A stretch of DNA of 53,626 nt from an uncultured Sphingomonadales bacterium (GTDB lineage Bacteria; Pseudomonadota; Alphaproteobacteria; Sphingomonadales; Sphingomonadaceae), in contig CALCBC010000022.1 of assembly GCA_937898525.1 (NCBI GenBank), positions 1 to 53,626 on the forward strand, written 5' to 3'. The notes beneath the pieces were generated by a model that saw only the letters and a list, made by a program, of their open reading frames with translations, had not been told where the DNA came from and did no database searches. The number at the start of each line of letters is the position of its first letter. Within the stretch, counting starts at the first letter, position 1. Positions 26,885 to 35,963 of the stretch are shown here, piece by piece. The position numbers were made by a program, and so were the translations under genes.

Positions 26885-29146
26885 TCAGCCGACGACTCCC
26901 GCTGCCGCGAGCACGGCCAGCGTCAGCACGTCGGGTGCGCTGGCGGTCATCGGGGCGATCTGGACGGGCTTCTCCATGCCGATCAGCATCGGCCCGATCG
27001 TGGCGTTGCCGACCAGCTCGCGCAGCAGCTTGGCCGAGAGATTGGCTGACTGCAGCCCGGGCATGATCAGCACGTTGGCCGGCGCCGACAGGCGGCTGAA
27101 CGGGTAGAGCGCCATGACCCGCGGGTTGAGCGCGGCGTCGGGGGCCATCTCGCCCTCGTACTCGAAGCCGGGTTGCTCGGCGTCGAGCAGGTGGACCGCG
27201 TCGCGGATGTTCTCGAGCCACTTGCCCGGGGGATTGCCGAAGGTCGAGTAGCTGAGGAACGCCACGCGCGGCTCGTGGCCCAGGCGGCGCGCGACGGCGG
27301 CGGTTTCCTTGGCGATGTGCGCCAGTTCCTCGGCGCTCGGGCGCTCGTTGATCGTCGTGTCGGCGAGGAACACCGTATAGTTCTTGCCGATCGTCAGGTG
27401 GATGCCGAACGGCACCTGCCCGGGCTTGTGGTCGAGCACGCGGCTGACCTCGCGCATGGTCTGCGCGAACGGCCGGGTGATGCCCGAGATCATCGCGTCG
27501 CCGTGGCCGAGCGCGAGCAGCAGCGAGGCGAACACGTTGCGGTCCTGGTTGACCATGCGCCGCACGTCGCGCTCGGTGTAGCCGCGCCGCTGGAGGCGCT
27601 TGTAGAGGTATTCGACCATCTGCGGCACGCGCTCGGAGTCGGCCGAGTTCTCGATCTCGAAGGTCGTGGGGTCGTCGATCCCCAGCCCGGCGAGCTTGTC
27701 GAGCACGGCCTGGGTGCGTCCGACGAGAACCGGCGTGCCGTAGCCGAAGTCGCGGTACTGGATCGCCGCGCGCAGGACGACTTCTTCCTCGCCCTCGGCG
27801 AAGATCACCCGCTTCGGGTTGTTCCTGACCTCGGCGTAGACGCTGGTCAGCACCGAGGTGGTCGGGTTGAGGCGGCTCTTGAGCTGGTGCCGGTAGGCCT
27901 CGAAGTCCTCGATCGGCGCCTGGGCGACACCCGAGTCCATCGCCGCCCTGGCGACGGCCGAGGAGACGACTTCCATCAGCCGCGGATCGAACGGTGCCGG
28001 GATGATGTAGTCGCGGCCGAACTGCTGGTTGCGGCCGTAGGCGGCGGCGACTTCCTCGGGAACCGGCTGGCGCGCGAGCTCGGCGATCGCCCTCGCGGCT
28101 GCGATCTTCATCTCCTCGTTGATCGTCGTCGCCCTTACGTCGAGCGCACCGCGGAAGATGAACGGGAAGCCGAGCACGTTGTTGACCTGGTTCGGGTAGT
28201 CGGAGCGCCCGGTGGCGACGATCGCGTCGGGCCGCACGGCCTTGGCCTCGTCGGGAGTGATCTCGGGGTCGGGGTTGGCCATCGCGAAGATGATCGGCTG
28301 CTCGGCCATCCTCGCCACCCATTCGGGCTTGAGCGCACCAGCGGCCGAGAGGCCGAGGAACACGTCGGCGCCGACCAGCGCCTCCTCGAGCGAGCGGGCG
28401 GAGGTCTCGACCGCGTGGGCGCTCTTCCACTGGTCGACGTTGTCGCGACCCGGATAGATCGGGCCCGAGCGGTCGCACATGATGACGTTCTCGTGCCGCA
28501 CGCCCATCGCCTTGATCAGCGCGGTGCAGGCGATCGCCGAGGCACCGGCACCGTTGACCACCATCTTCACGTCTTCGAGCTTGCGCCCGGTGAGATAGCA
28601 GGCATTGAGCAGGCCCGCGGCGGAGATGATCGCGGTGCCATGCTGGTCGTCGTGCATCACCGGGATCTTCATCCGCTCGCGCAGTGCCTGCTCGATGACG
28701 AAGCACTCGGGAGCCTTGATGTCCTCGAGGTTGATGCCGCCGAAGCTCGGCTCCATCAGCGCGATCGCCTCGATCAGCTTCTCCGGATCCTCGCTGGCGA
28801 GCTCGATGTCGATCGCGTCGACGTCGGCGAAGCGCTTGAACAGCACGGCCTTGCCTTCCATGACCGGTTTGGAAGCGAGCGCGCCGAGGTTGCCCATGCC
28901 GAGGATCGCAGTGCCGTTGGAGATCACCGCGACGAGGTTCGAGCGCGCGGTATAGCGCGCGGCGTTGGCCGGATCGTCGGCGATGGCCTGGACCGGGACG
29001 GCGACGCCGGGCGAGTAGGCGAGGCTCAGGTCGCGCTGGGTCGCCATCGGCTTCGAGGCGACGATCTCGATCTTACCCGGCCGGATGGTCTCGTGGTAAA
29101 ACAGCGCTTCGCGCGCGGTGAAACGATCGGTTTGCTCTTCGGCCAA
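26885..29146 (-). CDS. maeB: NADP-dependent malic enzyme with phosphotransacetylase-like domain
   Basis: A 753-residue MaeB-type enzyme that decarboxylates malate to pyruvate with NADP. Residues about 1-430 are the malic enzyme (SLAYSPGVAVP, MHDDQHGTAIISAAG, VVNGAGASAIAC). Residues about 430-753 are a phosphate-acetyltransferase-like domain that binds acetyl-CoA and regulates the enzyme in relatives. The start is TTG at 29146, five bases after AGAGGA, and begins the expected FTAREALFYHE stretch. Confidence 0.95.
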   Translation of the reverse strand: MAEEQTDRFTAREALFYHETIRPGKIEIVASKPMATQRDLSLAYSPGVAVPVQAIADDPANAARYTARSNLVAVISNGTAILGMGNLGALASKPVMEGKAVLFKRFADVDAIDIELASEDPEKLIEAIALMEPSFGGINLEDIKAPECFVIEQALRERMKIPVMHDDQHGTAIISAAGLLNACYLTGRKLEDVKMVVNGAGASAIACTALIKAMGVRHENVIMCDRSGPIYPGRDNVDQWKSAHAVETSARSLEEALVGADVFLGLSAAGALKPEWVARMAEQPIIFAMANPDPEITPDEAKAVRPDAIVATGRSDYPNQVNNVLGFPFIFRGALDVRATTINEEMKIAAARAIAELARQPVPEEVAAAYGRNQQFGRDYIIPAPFDPRLMEVVSSAVARAAMDSGVAQAPIEDFEAYRHQLKSRLNPTTSVLTSVYAEVRNNPKRVIFAEGEEEVVLRAAIQYRDFGYGTPVLVGRTQAVLDKLAGLGIDDPTTFEIENSADSERVPQMVEYLYKRLQRRGYTERDVRRMVNQDRNVFASLLLALGHGDAMISGITRPFAQTMREVSRVLDHKPGQVPFGIHLTIGKNYTVFLADTTINERPSAEELAHIAKETAAVARRLGHEPRVAFLSYSTFGNPPGKWLENIRDAVHLLDAEQPGFEYEGEMAPDAALNPRVMALYPFSRLSAPANVLIMPGLQSANLSAKLLRELVGNATIGPMLIGMEKPVQIAPMTASAPDVLTLAVLAAAGVVG

Positions 29147-29204
29147 GGCGTCCTCTGGGGTTACCGTTTCCGTTGCAACGGCCCCTAACGCCCTATGCCC
29201 TTAC

Positions 29205-29357
29205 CGTCACCCTGAACTTGATTCCGGCGCTATTTCTCGCCCGGCGCGGAGGATCTTTCGAGCGCCGCGAGGCGGCCCGAGCGACTTGCAACGGGATGGG
29301 TGCCTGGCAACCCGGCGAGCGCGGCACGATCGGTCCTGAAACAAGTTCAGGATGACG
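29205..29357. repeat. 153-base element bounded by inverted GTCAYCCTGAACTTG repeats
   Basis: The left end CGTCACCCTGAACTTG (29205-29220) is the inverse of the right end CAAGTTCAGGATGACG (29342-29357); the right end also carries its own palindrome TCCTGAA-acaag-TTCAGGA (29334-29352). The inner 120 bases hold no gene. The size and ends resemble a non-autonomous mobile repeat or paired REP unit. Confidence 0.65.
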
Positions 29358-29384
29358 ATGGAGGAGCGGAGCGGGAGGTGTGCC

Positions 29385-29993
29385 CTATTCTTCCAGCTCG
29401 ATGTCCCAGTAGAGCCAGTCGCGCCAGGTCTCGTGGAGGTAGTTGGGCGGGAAGCTCTTGCCGTGCTGCTGGAGCTGCCAGGAGGTCGGCCGGATCGGCC
29501 GGACGAGCGGCTGCATGTGCGCCTGCTGCGGCGTGCGGCCGCCCTTCTTCATGTTGCAGGGGGCACAGGCGGTGAGGATGTTCTCCCACGTCGTCTTGCC
29601 GCCCATCCGGCGCGGCAGCACGTGGTCGAAGGTGAGGTTTTCCGGGCTGCCGCAGTACTGGCAGGTGAAGCGGTCGCGCAGGAACACGTTGAAGCGGGTG
29701 AACGCCGGGAACTCGCTCGGCTTCACGTACTGGCGCAGCGCGATCACGCTCGGGATCTGCATGTCGAGCGAGGGCGAGTGGACCATCCGCTCGTACGTCG
29801 CGACGACGTCGACCCGCTCGAGGAAGATCGCCTTGATCGCGGTCTGCCAGGGCCACAGGCTCAGCGGATAGTACGACAGCGGGGTGTAGTCGGCGTTGAG
29901 CACCAGCGCCGGACAGCTCTCGAGGCTTCGGACCGGATCCTCTTCCGCGCTCCTGAAATGCGCGGCGCGATCGATGAGTTCGGCCTTGTACAC
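29385..29993 (-). CDS. HNH endonuclease
   Basis: A 202-residue HNH-family protein common and well conserved in alphaproteobacteria. The N-terminal half carries CPALVLNADYTPLSYYPLS. The nuclease fold follows: zinc cysteines in CQYCG and CAPCN, and the HNH residues in LTFDHVLPRRMGGKTTWENI. The frame is open to a GTG at 30029, but the GTG at 29993 has AGGAG ten bases upstream and is preferred. It stands alone; its chromosomal conservation suggests a housekeeping rather than mobile role. Confidence 0.85.
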   Translation of the reverse strand: MYKAELIDRAAHFRSAEEDPVRSLESCPALVLNADYTPLSYYPLSLWPWQTAIKAIFLERVDVVATYERMVHSPSLDMQIPSVIALRQYVKPSEFPAFTRFNVFLRDRFTCQYCGSPENLTFDHVLPRRMGGKTTWENILTACAPCNMKKGGRTPQQAHMQPLVRPIRPTSWQLQQHGKSFPPNYLHETWRDWLYWDIELEE

Positions 29994-30117
29994 GGCGGGC
30001 GAGCTCCTGATACGGCGTGAGGGGAGCACTTGCGAATCACTGCGTCAACCCTGTTACAAAACGTGAATCCACAGCAAAGCCGGCGGGCCGGCGGGCGGGG
30101 AAGGACACAGCGCTGCC

Positions 30118-30969
30118 ATGGTCGTGACGCGTTTCGCCCCGAGCCCGAACGGACCGTTGCATCTCGGTCACGCGTTCTCGGCAATCGTCGCGCACGACCT
30201 CGCGCGGGAGCGGGGCGGGCGCTTCGTTCTCAGGATCGAGGACATCGATGGCGCCCGCTCGCGCCCGGAGCTGGCCGACGAATTCCGCGCCGACCTCGCC
30301 TGGCTCGGGCTCGAATGGGACGAGGTGCCGCCACAGTCGGCGCGCCTGGCGAGCTACGCGGCGGCGGCGGAGCGGCTGCGCGAGATGGGGCTGCTCTATC
30401 CGTGCCGCTGCACCCGCACCGAGGTTGCCCGGGCGGCGCGGAGCCATGGCCCCGACGGGCCGGTCTATCCCGGGACCTGCCGCGGGGCGGCGATCGATCC
30501 CGGCGAGCCCGCCGCCTGGCGGCTCGACGTCGCCGAGGCGCTGAGGCGCACGGGCCCGCTGGGCTGGACCGACGAGCTCGCCGGCGAGCAACAGGCGCGG
30601 CCGGAGCTCGGCGGCGACGTGGTGCTGGTGCGCAAGGAGGCCGACACGCCCGCGAGCTATCACCTGGCGGCGACGCTCGACGACGCGGCCGACGGGGTGA
30701 CGCTGGTCACGCGCGGGATGGACCTGTTCGCCGCGAGCCACGTCCACCGGCTGCTGCAGGCGCTGCTCGGGCTGCCGGTGCCGGTGTGGCATCACCACCC
30801 GCTGCTGCTCGATGCCGAGGGTAGGAAACTCGCCAAGCGGCGCGGCTCGCCTTCGCTGGCCGACCGGCGCCGCGCCGGGGAGGACGGACGCGTGCTGGCC
30901 GATTCGCTCAGGCAATGGCGCTTCCCTGCTGGCATTCGCCTGTCCGAAGGCCTACATCCGCCGGCATGA
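30118..30969 (+). CDS. gluQRS: Glutamyl-Q tRNA(Asp) synthetase
   Basis: A 283-residue truncated GluRS paralogue lacking the anticodon-binding domain. It attaches glutamate to queuosine in tRNA-Asp. The HIGH-like motif is in RFAPSPNGPLHLGHAFSA, zinc-type cysteines in YPCRCTRTEV, and the KMSKS counterpart in KLAKRRGSPS. The stop overlaps the start of the next small membrane protein (ATGA at 30966). Confidence 0.94.
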   Translation: MVVTRFAPSPNGPLHLGHAFSAIVAHDLARERGGRFVLRIEDIDGARSRPELADEFRADLAWLGLEWDEVPPQSARLASYAAAAERLREMGLLYPCRCTRTEVARAARSHGPDGPVYPGTCRGAAIDPGEPAAWRLDVAEALRRTGPLGWTDELAGEQQARPELGGDVVLVRKEADTPASYHLAATLDDAADGVTLVTRGMDLFAASHVHRLLQALLGLPVPVWHHHPLLLDAEGRKLAKRRGSPSLADRRRAGEDGRVLADSLRQWRFPAGIRLSEGLHPPA

Positions 30970-31193
30970 ACACAATCCTCGTCATCGCACTCGTTCTCGC
31001 GATGGTCTTCGTGGTGGTCTCGCTCGTGCGCGGGATCATCGCCTTCCTGCAATCGCACCGCGCCGACATCGACGCCGGGGGCGAGCGGCAGAAGGAAATG
31101 CAGCTCAAGCAGAACCGGATGATGCTCAACCGCGTGCTGTTCCAGGCCGGTGCGATCGTGATCGTGGCGCTGCTGCTGATGATGAACCGCTAG
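30966..31193 (+). CDS. Small two-helix membrane protein (HIG1-like)
   Basis: A 75-residue protein with hydrophobic helices near residues 3-26 and 53-71, and a charged middle (HRADIDAGGERQKEMQLKQN). The layout and the motif QNRMMLNRVLFQAGAI fit the HIG1-type small proteins that in alphaproteobacteria associate with cytochrome oxidase. It overlaps gluQRS by four bases and is 26 bases before the adenosyltransferase gene, so all three are probably cotranscribed. Confidence 0.8.
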   Translation: MNTILVIALVLAMVFVVVSLVRGIIAFLQSHRADIDAGGERQKEMQLKQNRMMLNRVLFQAGAIVIVALLLMMNR

Positions 31194-31219
31194 TCCGGCG
31201 GGACGCTCGGGAGCGGGGC

Positions 31220-31783
31220 ATGGTCAGGCTCAACCGGATCTACACCCGCACCGGCGACGACGGCACGACCGGGCTGGTCGACGGCTCGCGGCTGCCCAAG
31301 CATGCGCCGCGGCTCGAAGCGGTCGGCGCGGTCGACGAGGCGAACTCGGCGATCGGCTGGGCCTCGATCGCGGCCGGCGAGCAGGGCGAGGCGCTGCGCC
31401 GGATCCAGAACGACCTGTTCGACCTCGGCGCGGATCTCGCAACCCCGGGCGAGGACTTCACGCCGTCCGGCGCAGTGCTGCGGATCGTGCCGGCGCAGGT
31501 CGAATGGCTCGAGCGGCAGATCGATGCGGCGAACGCGGGGCTCGAGCCGCTGCGCAGCTTCGTCCTGCCCGGCGGCAGCGAGGCGGCGGCGCGGCTGCAC
31601 CTGGCGCGCGCGGCGGTTCGGCGGGCGGAGCGGGCGGTGACGGCGCTCTCGGCAGCGGAGCCGGTCAACCCGGCCGCGCTCGCCTATGTGAACCGGCTGT
31701 CCGACTACCTGTTCGTGCTCGCGCGCGTGGCCAATGCCGGCGAGGCGGGCGACGTGCTGTGGGTGCCGGGGGCGAGCCGATAG
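31220..31783 (+). CDS. Cob(I)yrinic acid a,c-diamide adenosyltransferase, PduO type
   Basis: A 187-residue PduO-type ATP:cobalamin adenosyltransferase making adenosylcobalamin. The ATP-site N-terminus TRTGDDGTTGLVDGSR, EAVGAVDEANSAIG, and the RRAERA helix with the C-terminal NRLSDYLFVLAR are diagnostic. The frame is open upstream; the ATG at 31220 follows GGGAGCGGGG and starts the conserved domain. No other cobalamin gene is in the window. Confidence 0.95.
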   Translation: MVRLNRIYTRTGDDGTTGLVDGSRLPKHAPRLEAVGAVDEANSAIGWASIAAGEQGEALRRIQNDLFDLGADLATPGEDFTPSGAVLRIVPAQVEWLERQIDAANAGLEPLRSFVLPGGSEAAARLHLARAAVRRAERAVTALSAAEPVNPAALAYVNRLSDYLFVLARVANAGEAGDVLWVPGASR

Positions 31784-31792
31784 GCGCAAAAA

Positions 31793-31847
31793 GAGGGACA
31801 GTCCCTCCTTTCTCACAAGCGGCGGCGAAAGAGAGGGACTGTCCCTC
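31793..31847. repeat. Pair of GAGGGAC palindromes in opposite orientation
   Basis: Two 15-base palindromes GAGGGAC-A-GTCCCTC (31793-31807) and GAGGGAC-T-GTCCCTC (31833-31847), each flanked by A and T runs, lie 40 bases apart between the adenosyltransferase and hbd genes. The central A versus T shows the two copies are inverted. A similar pair is at 33200-33267. Confidence 0.85.
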
Positions 31848-31905
31848 TTTTCTGGCGATCGGCTGCTACTGCCGCTAACTTGCTGCACCTGCGAAGGAGA
31901 CAGGC

Positions 31906-32775
31906 ATGGACACGGTCGGCATCGTCGGGGCCGGACAGATGGGCTCGGGCATCGCGCAGGTGGCGGCGGCGAGCGGCTACGCCGTCGTGCTGGCGGACCG
32001 CGAGCTGACGGTGGCCGAGAAGGCGCGCGAGGCGATCGGCAAGCGGCTCGCCCGGTTGGTGGAGAAGGAGCAACTCGGCGCGGCCGAGGCCGAGGCGGCG
32101 CTGGGGCGGATCCGGCCCGCGGCGGACTACGCACCGATGGCCGAGGCGGCGCTGGTGATCGAGGCGGCGACCGAGCGCGAGGAGATCAAGCGGGCGATCT
32201 TCGAACAACTGGGCCGGGCGCTGGCGGGCGACGCGATCCTCGCCAGCAACACGAGTTCGATTCCGATCACGCGAATGGCCGCGTGGACGGCCGACCCGGC
32301 GCGGTTCGTCGGGCTGCACTTCTTCAACCCGGTGCCGGTGATGGCGCTGGTCGAAGTGATCCCGGGGCTCGCCACTTCGCCCGATACCGTCGCGCGGGTG
32401 CGGACCTTCGCCGAGGGTCTCGGCAAGGACGTCGTGCTGAGCGCGGACGAGCCGGGATTCATCGTCAACCGCGTGCTGCTGCCGATGATCAACGAGGCGG
32501 TGTTCGCACTCGCCGGCGGCACCGCGAGCGTGGCCGACATCGACAAGGCCTGCCGGCTCGGGCTCAACCACCCGATGGGGCCGCTGACGCTGGCCGACTT
32601 CATCGGGCTCGACACCTGCCTCGAGATCATGCGCGTGCTGCACGCCGGGACCGGCGATCCGAAATACCGCCCGGCGCCGCTGCTGGCGAAATACGTCGAG
32701 GCCGGCTGGCTCGGGCGCAAGTCGGGGCGCGGGTTCTACGACTACTCGGGCGAGGAACCGGTGCCGACGCGGTGA
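31906..32775 (+). CDS. 3-hydroxybutyryl-CoA dehydrogenase
   Basis: A 289-residue NAD(P)-dependent 3-hydroxyacyl-CoA dehydrogenase that interconverts acetoacetyl-CoA and 3-hydroxybutyryl-CoA. The Rossmann motif is GAGQMG (residues 8-13), and the catalytic His lies in VGLHFFNPVPVM, with the partner Glu in VEVIPG. The C-terminal helical domain includes GLNHPMGPLTLADFIGLD. It may feed the CoA-transferase pathway at 2802-5016. The ribosome-binding site is GAAGGAG before the ATG. Confidence 0.95.
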   Translation: MDTVGIVGAGQMGSGIAQVAAASGYAVVLADRELTVAEKAREAIGKRLARLVEKEQLGAAEAEAALGRIRPAADYAPMAEAALVIEAATEREEIKRAIFEQLGRALAGDAILASNTSSIPITRMAAWTADPARFVGLHFFNPVPVMALVEVIPGLATSPDTVARVRTFAEGLGKDVVLSADEPGFIVNRVLLPMINEAVFALAGGTASVADIDKACRLGLNHPMGPLTLADFIGLDTCLEIMRVLHAGTGDPKYRPAPLLAKYVEAGWLGRKSGRGFYDYSGEEPVPTR

Positions 32776-32802
32776 CGTTGTGGCGGCGAAGGAGATCGCC
32801 CG

Positions 32803-33132
32803 ATGACCGACAGGCCCCGCGAGAACGAAGACCGTCCGTCCGCCGAAGAGGCGCCCGAACTGCATAACGCCGAGCAGGACGACGAAGCCGGCCAGGCGCA
32901 GACCCTGGCCGACGAGGCGCTCGCCGGCGAGGCGCGCGAGGCGAGCCCGCTCGACAGCCTCAAGCCCGACGACGAGGGCGAGGTGATGGACGATTCCTCG
33001 CAGGACCTGATCGACAAGATGCGCGACATGGAACAGTCGGGGCGGATCGACATGGGCGCCTTCCGCGGCGAGCCGAACCACGACGACGAGGACGAGACAT
33101 ACGGCGAGGAAATCGACGCCGACGACGAGTAG
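32803..33132 (+). CDS. Acidic hypothetical protein
   Basis: A 109-residue, very acidic, probably disordered protein; Asp and Glu dominate, with the run DDEDETYGEEIDADDE at the end. A short central part, SQDLIDKMRDMEQSGRIDMGAFRGE, looks structured and is the likely conserved core. It starts 28 bases after the dehydrogenase, behind GAAGGAG, and is the last gene before a repeat pair. I do not recognise a function. Confidence 0.72.
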   Translation: MTDRPRENEDRPSAEEAPELHNAEQDDEAGQAQTLADEALAGEAREASPLDSLKPDDEGEVMDDSSQDLIDKMRDMEQSGRIDMGAFRGEPNHDDEDETYGEEIDADDE

Positions 33133-33199
33133 GTCGGGGCTTCGGGTTCCGACAGCGACGGCATATCTTCTCACGCGAAGACGCCAAGGAGTTGCGAGA

Positions 33200-33267
33200 A
33201 AAAGGGGACAGTCCCCTTTTCTCGGAGCGTGGGCGGATGTCGAAAAGAGGGACTGTCCCTGTTTTCG
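33200..33267. repeat. Second pair of GGGAC palindromes
   Basis: AAAAGGGGAC-A-GTCCCCTTTT (33200-33220) and a 27-base near-perfect palindrome centred on T33254 (CGAAAAGAGGGAC with GTCCCTGTTTTCG, one mismatch) lie 44 bases apart. As in the pair at 31793-31847, the first unit has a central A and the second a central T, so the arrangement repeats. Confidence 0.85.
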
Positions 33268-33295
33268 TGCGGTGCGGGTGTGGCGCGTGGAGGGT

Positions 33296-35899
33296 TCAGC
33301 GCTCGCCGGCGATGCGCTTGAGTTCGTAGAGCAGGTCGAGCGCGGCGCGGGGGGAGAGGGAGTCGATATCGAGCTCGGCGAGCTTGTCGCGGACCGCGTC
33401 GACCTTTTCCTCGGCTGCCTCGATCGCGGCGGCGAACAGCGGCAGTTCACCGAGGCCGGCGGCAAGGCCGCCGGTTTCGGCCCGGCCCTTCTCGAGCTTG
33501 TCGAGCACCTGCTTCGCGCGGGCGATGACCGCGGGCGAGACGCCCGCGAGCCTGGCGACGGCGAGGCCGTAGCTGCGGTCGGCCGGGCCTTCGGCGACCT
33601 CGTGCAGCAGGATGAGGTCGCCCTTCCACTCGCGCGCGCGGACGTGGTGCAGCGAGAGCGCGGGGCAGGTCTCGGCGAGACGCGCGAGCTCGTGGTAATG
33701 GGTCGCGAACAGACAGCGACAACGGTTGGTTTCGTGGATCGCCTCGGCGACGGCCCAGGCGAGCGCGAGGCCGTCGTAAGTCGAGGTGCCGCGGCCGACC
33801 TCGTCGAGGATGACGAAGCTGCGCTCGGTCGCCTGGCTGAGGATCGCCGCGGTCTCGACCATCTCGACCATGAAGGTCGAGCGGCCGCGGGCGAGGTTGT
33901 CCGACGCGCCGACGCGGCTGAACAGGCGGTCGACCAGCCCGACGGTGGCGCGCGCGGCCGGGACGAAACCGCCGGCCTGGGCGAGCAGCACGATCAGTGC
34001 GTTCTGCCTGAGGAAAGTCGACTTGCCGCCCATGTTGGGGCCGCCGACCAGCCACAGCCGGTCGTCGGGGCCGAGGCGGCAGTCGTTGGCGACGAAGCGC
34101 TCGCCCGTGGCGGCGAGCGCAGCCTCGACAACCGGGTGGCGGCCGCTCTCGATCTCGAGGCAGGGATGCTCGACGATCTGCGGCCGCGACCAGCCGCCTT
34201 CGGCAGCCCGCTCGGCCTGGCCGGCGGCGACGTCGATCCGGGCGAGCGCGGCAGCCGTGGCGGCGATCGGCTCGCGCGCGGCGGCGACTTCGGCGACGAG
34301 GGCTTCGAAGTGGGCTTCCTCGGCGGCGAGCGCGTGGCCGCCGGCCTCGGCGATGCGGGTCGCCTCCTCGTGCAGGTGGACCGAGTTGAAGCGCACCGCG
34401 CCGGCCATCGTCTGCCGGTGGGTAAAGCCGCTGTCGGGCGCCATCAGCGCGTCGGCGTGACGGCTGGGGACTTCGATGAAGTAGCCGAGCACGCCGTTGT
34501 GGCGGATCTTGAGCGCGGCGATGCCGGTCTCCTCGCGGTAGCGCGCCTCGAGCGCGGCGATCGCCCGGCGCGAGTTGGACGCCGTCGCGCGCAGCTCGTC
34601 GAGCGCGTGGTCGTAGCCTTCGGCGATGAACCCGCCCTGCGAACGCTCGGTCGGCGGTGAGGGTACCAGCGCGCGCGACAGGTGGTCGGTCAGCGCGCCG
34701 TGGCCGGCGAGACGAGGCAGCAGGCCCTCGAGCAGTGCGGGCCTGTCGGGCACACCGGAGAGCCGGTCGTGGATGCGGCGCGCCTCGGCGAGGCCGTCGC
34801 GAACCTGGCCGAGGTCGCGCGGGCTGCCGCGGCCGGCGACGATCCGGCCGAGCGCGCGGCCGAGGTCGGGCAGCGCGCGCAGCCGCTCGCGCAAGTCGGC
34901 GCGGAGCAGCGGGTCGGTGTGAAACCACTGGACGAGGTCGAGGCGGGCCTCGATCTCGGCGCGCGAGGCGAGCGGGGCGGCGAGATCATCGGCGAGCTGA
35001 CGCGCGCCGGCCCCGGTGACGCAGCGGTCGATCGTGGCGACGAGGCTGCCTGCGCGCCCGCCCCCTTGCGCTTCGAGAATCTCGAGGCTGGCGCGCGTCG
35101 CCTGGTCCATCGCCAGCGTGGTCCCGGGCGTGCGCGCGACCGGGGGCAGCAACAGCGGCAGGCGGCCGCGGCCGGCGTGCTCGAGATAGGCGACGAGCCC
35201 GCCGGCAGCGGCGAGCATGGCGCGGGTGAAGGTGCCGAAGCCGTCGAGCGTGGCGACGCCGTGGATCGTCTCGAGGCGGGCCTTGCCCGCCTCGCTGGCG
35301 AAATCGAGGCGCGGGCGCGCGATCGCGCCCGACGGAGCATCGGCCCAATCCTCGGGCGCGACGAGCTCGCTGGGATCGAGGCGGGCGATCGCGGCGGCGA
35401 CCTCGGCGGGCGCGCATTCCTCGAGCTCCATGCGGCCGGTCGAGACGTCGCAGGCGGCGATGCCGACGAGGCCGCGCACTTCGCACACCGCGGCGAGCAG
35501 GTTGGCCCGGCGCGGTTCGAGCAGCGCTTCCTCGGTCAGCGTGCCGGCGGTGACGAAGCGGACGATGTCGCGCGCGACGAGCGCCTTCGAGCCGCCGCGT
35601 TTCTTCGCTTCCTCGGGGCTTTCGACCTGTTCGGCGATCGCCACGCGGCAGCCGGCCTTGATCAGCCGGGCGAGGTAGCCTTCGGCCGAATGAACCGGAA
35701 CGCCGCACATCGGGATCGGCTGACCGAGGTGTTCGCCGCGGCTGGTCAGGGCGATGTCGAGCACCTGGCTGGCGACCTTAGCGTCATCGAAGAACAGTTC
35801 GAAGAAGTCGCCCATGCGGTAGAACAGCAGGCAGTCGCCGGCCTCGCGCTTGAGCGCGAGGTACTGCGCCATCATCGGCGTGGGAGAACCGCTGGCCAT
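33296..35899 (-). CDS. mutS: DNA mismatch repair protein MutS
   Basis: An 867-residue MutS1. The N-terminal mismatch-binding motif is GDFFELF, with the base-stacking Phe and Glu of F-x-E at residues 32 and 34. The ATPase domain has Walker A GGPNMGGKST and ends with the helix-turn-helix dimer region. The protein recognises mismatched base pairs and recruits MutL. The start ATG at 35899 begins about four residues earlier than in E. coli numbering. The upstream gap to 36042 holds an operator-like dyad. Confidence 0.98.
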   Translation of the reverse strand: MASGSPTPMMAQYLALKREAGDCLLFYRMGDFFELFFDDAKVASQVLDIALTSRGEHLGQPIPMCGVPVHSAEGYLARLIKAGCRVAIAEQVESPEEAKKRGGSKALVARDIVRFVTAGTLTEEALLEPRRANLLAAVCEVRGLVGIAACDVSTGRMELEECAPAEVAAAIARLDPSELVAPEDWADAPSGAIARPRLDFASEAGKARLETIHGVATLDGFGTFTRAMLAAAGGLVAYLEHAGRGRLPLLLPPVARTPGTTLAMDQATRASLEILEAQGGGRAGSLVATIDRCVTGAGARQLADDLAAPLASRAEIEARLDLVQWFHTDPLLRADLRERLRALPDLGRALGRIVAGRGSPRDLGQVRDGLAEARRIHDRLSGVPDRPALLEGLLPRLAGHGALTDHLSRALVPSPPTERSQGGFIAEGYDHALDELRATASNSRRAIAALEARYREETGIAALKIRHNGVLGYFIEVPSRHADALMAPDSGFTHRQTMAGAVRFNSVHLHEEATRIAEAGGHALAAEEAHFEALVAEVAAAREPIAATAAALARIDVAAGQAERAAEGGWSRPQIVEHPCLEIESGRHPVVEAALAATGERFVANDCRLGPDDRLWLVGGPNMGGKSTFLRQNALIVLLAQAGGFVPAARATVGLVDRLFSRVGASDNLARGRSTFMVEMVETAAILSQATERSFVILDEVGRGTSTYDGLALAWAVAEAIHETNRCRCLFATHYHELARLAETCPALSLHHVRAREWKGDLILLHEVAEGPADRSYGLAVARLAGVSPAVIARAKQVLDKLEKGRAETGGLAAGLGELPLFAAAIEAAEEKVDAVRDKLAELDIDSLSPRAALDLLYELKRIAGER

Positions 35900-35963
35900 C
35901 GCGGGCGGACTAGCGAACCCGTGCGAGCGGAGTCACCGGTCGCTGCGGGATAACTTGCGGAAT

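Noticed and set aside
31788..33267. Composite transposon bounded by the two palindrome pairs
   Set aside because: The block holds only hbd and an acidic protein, with no transposase and no visible target duplication; paired REP-like repeats explain it better.
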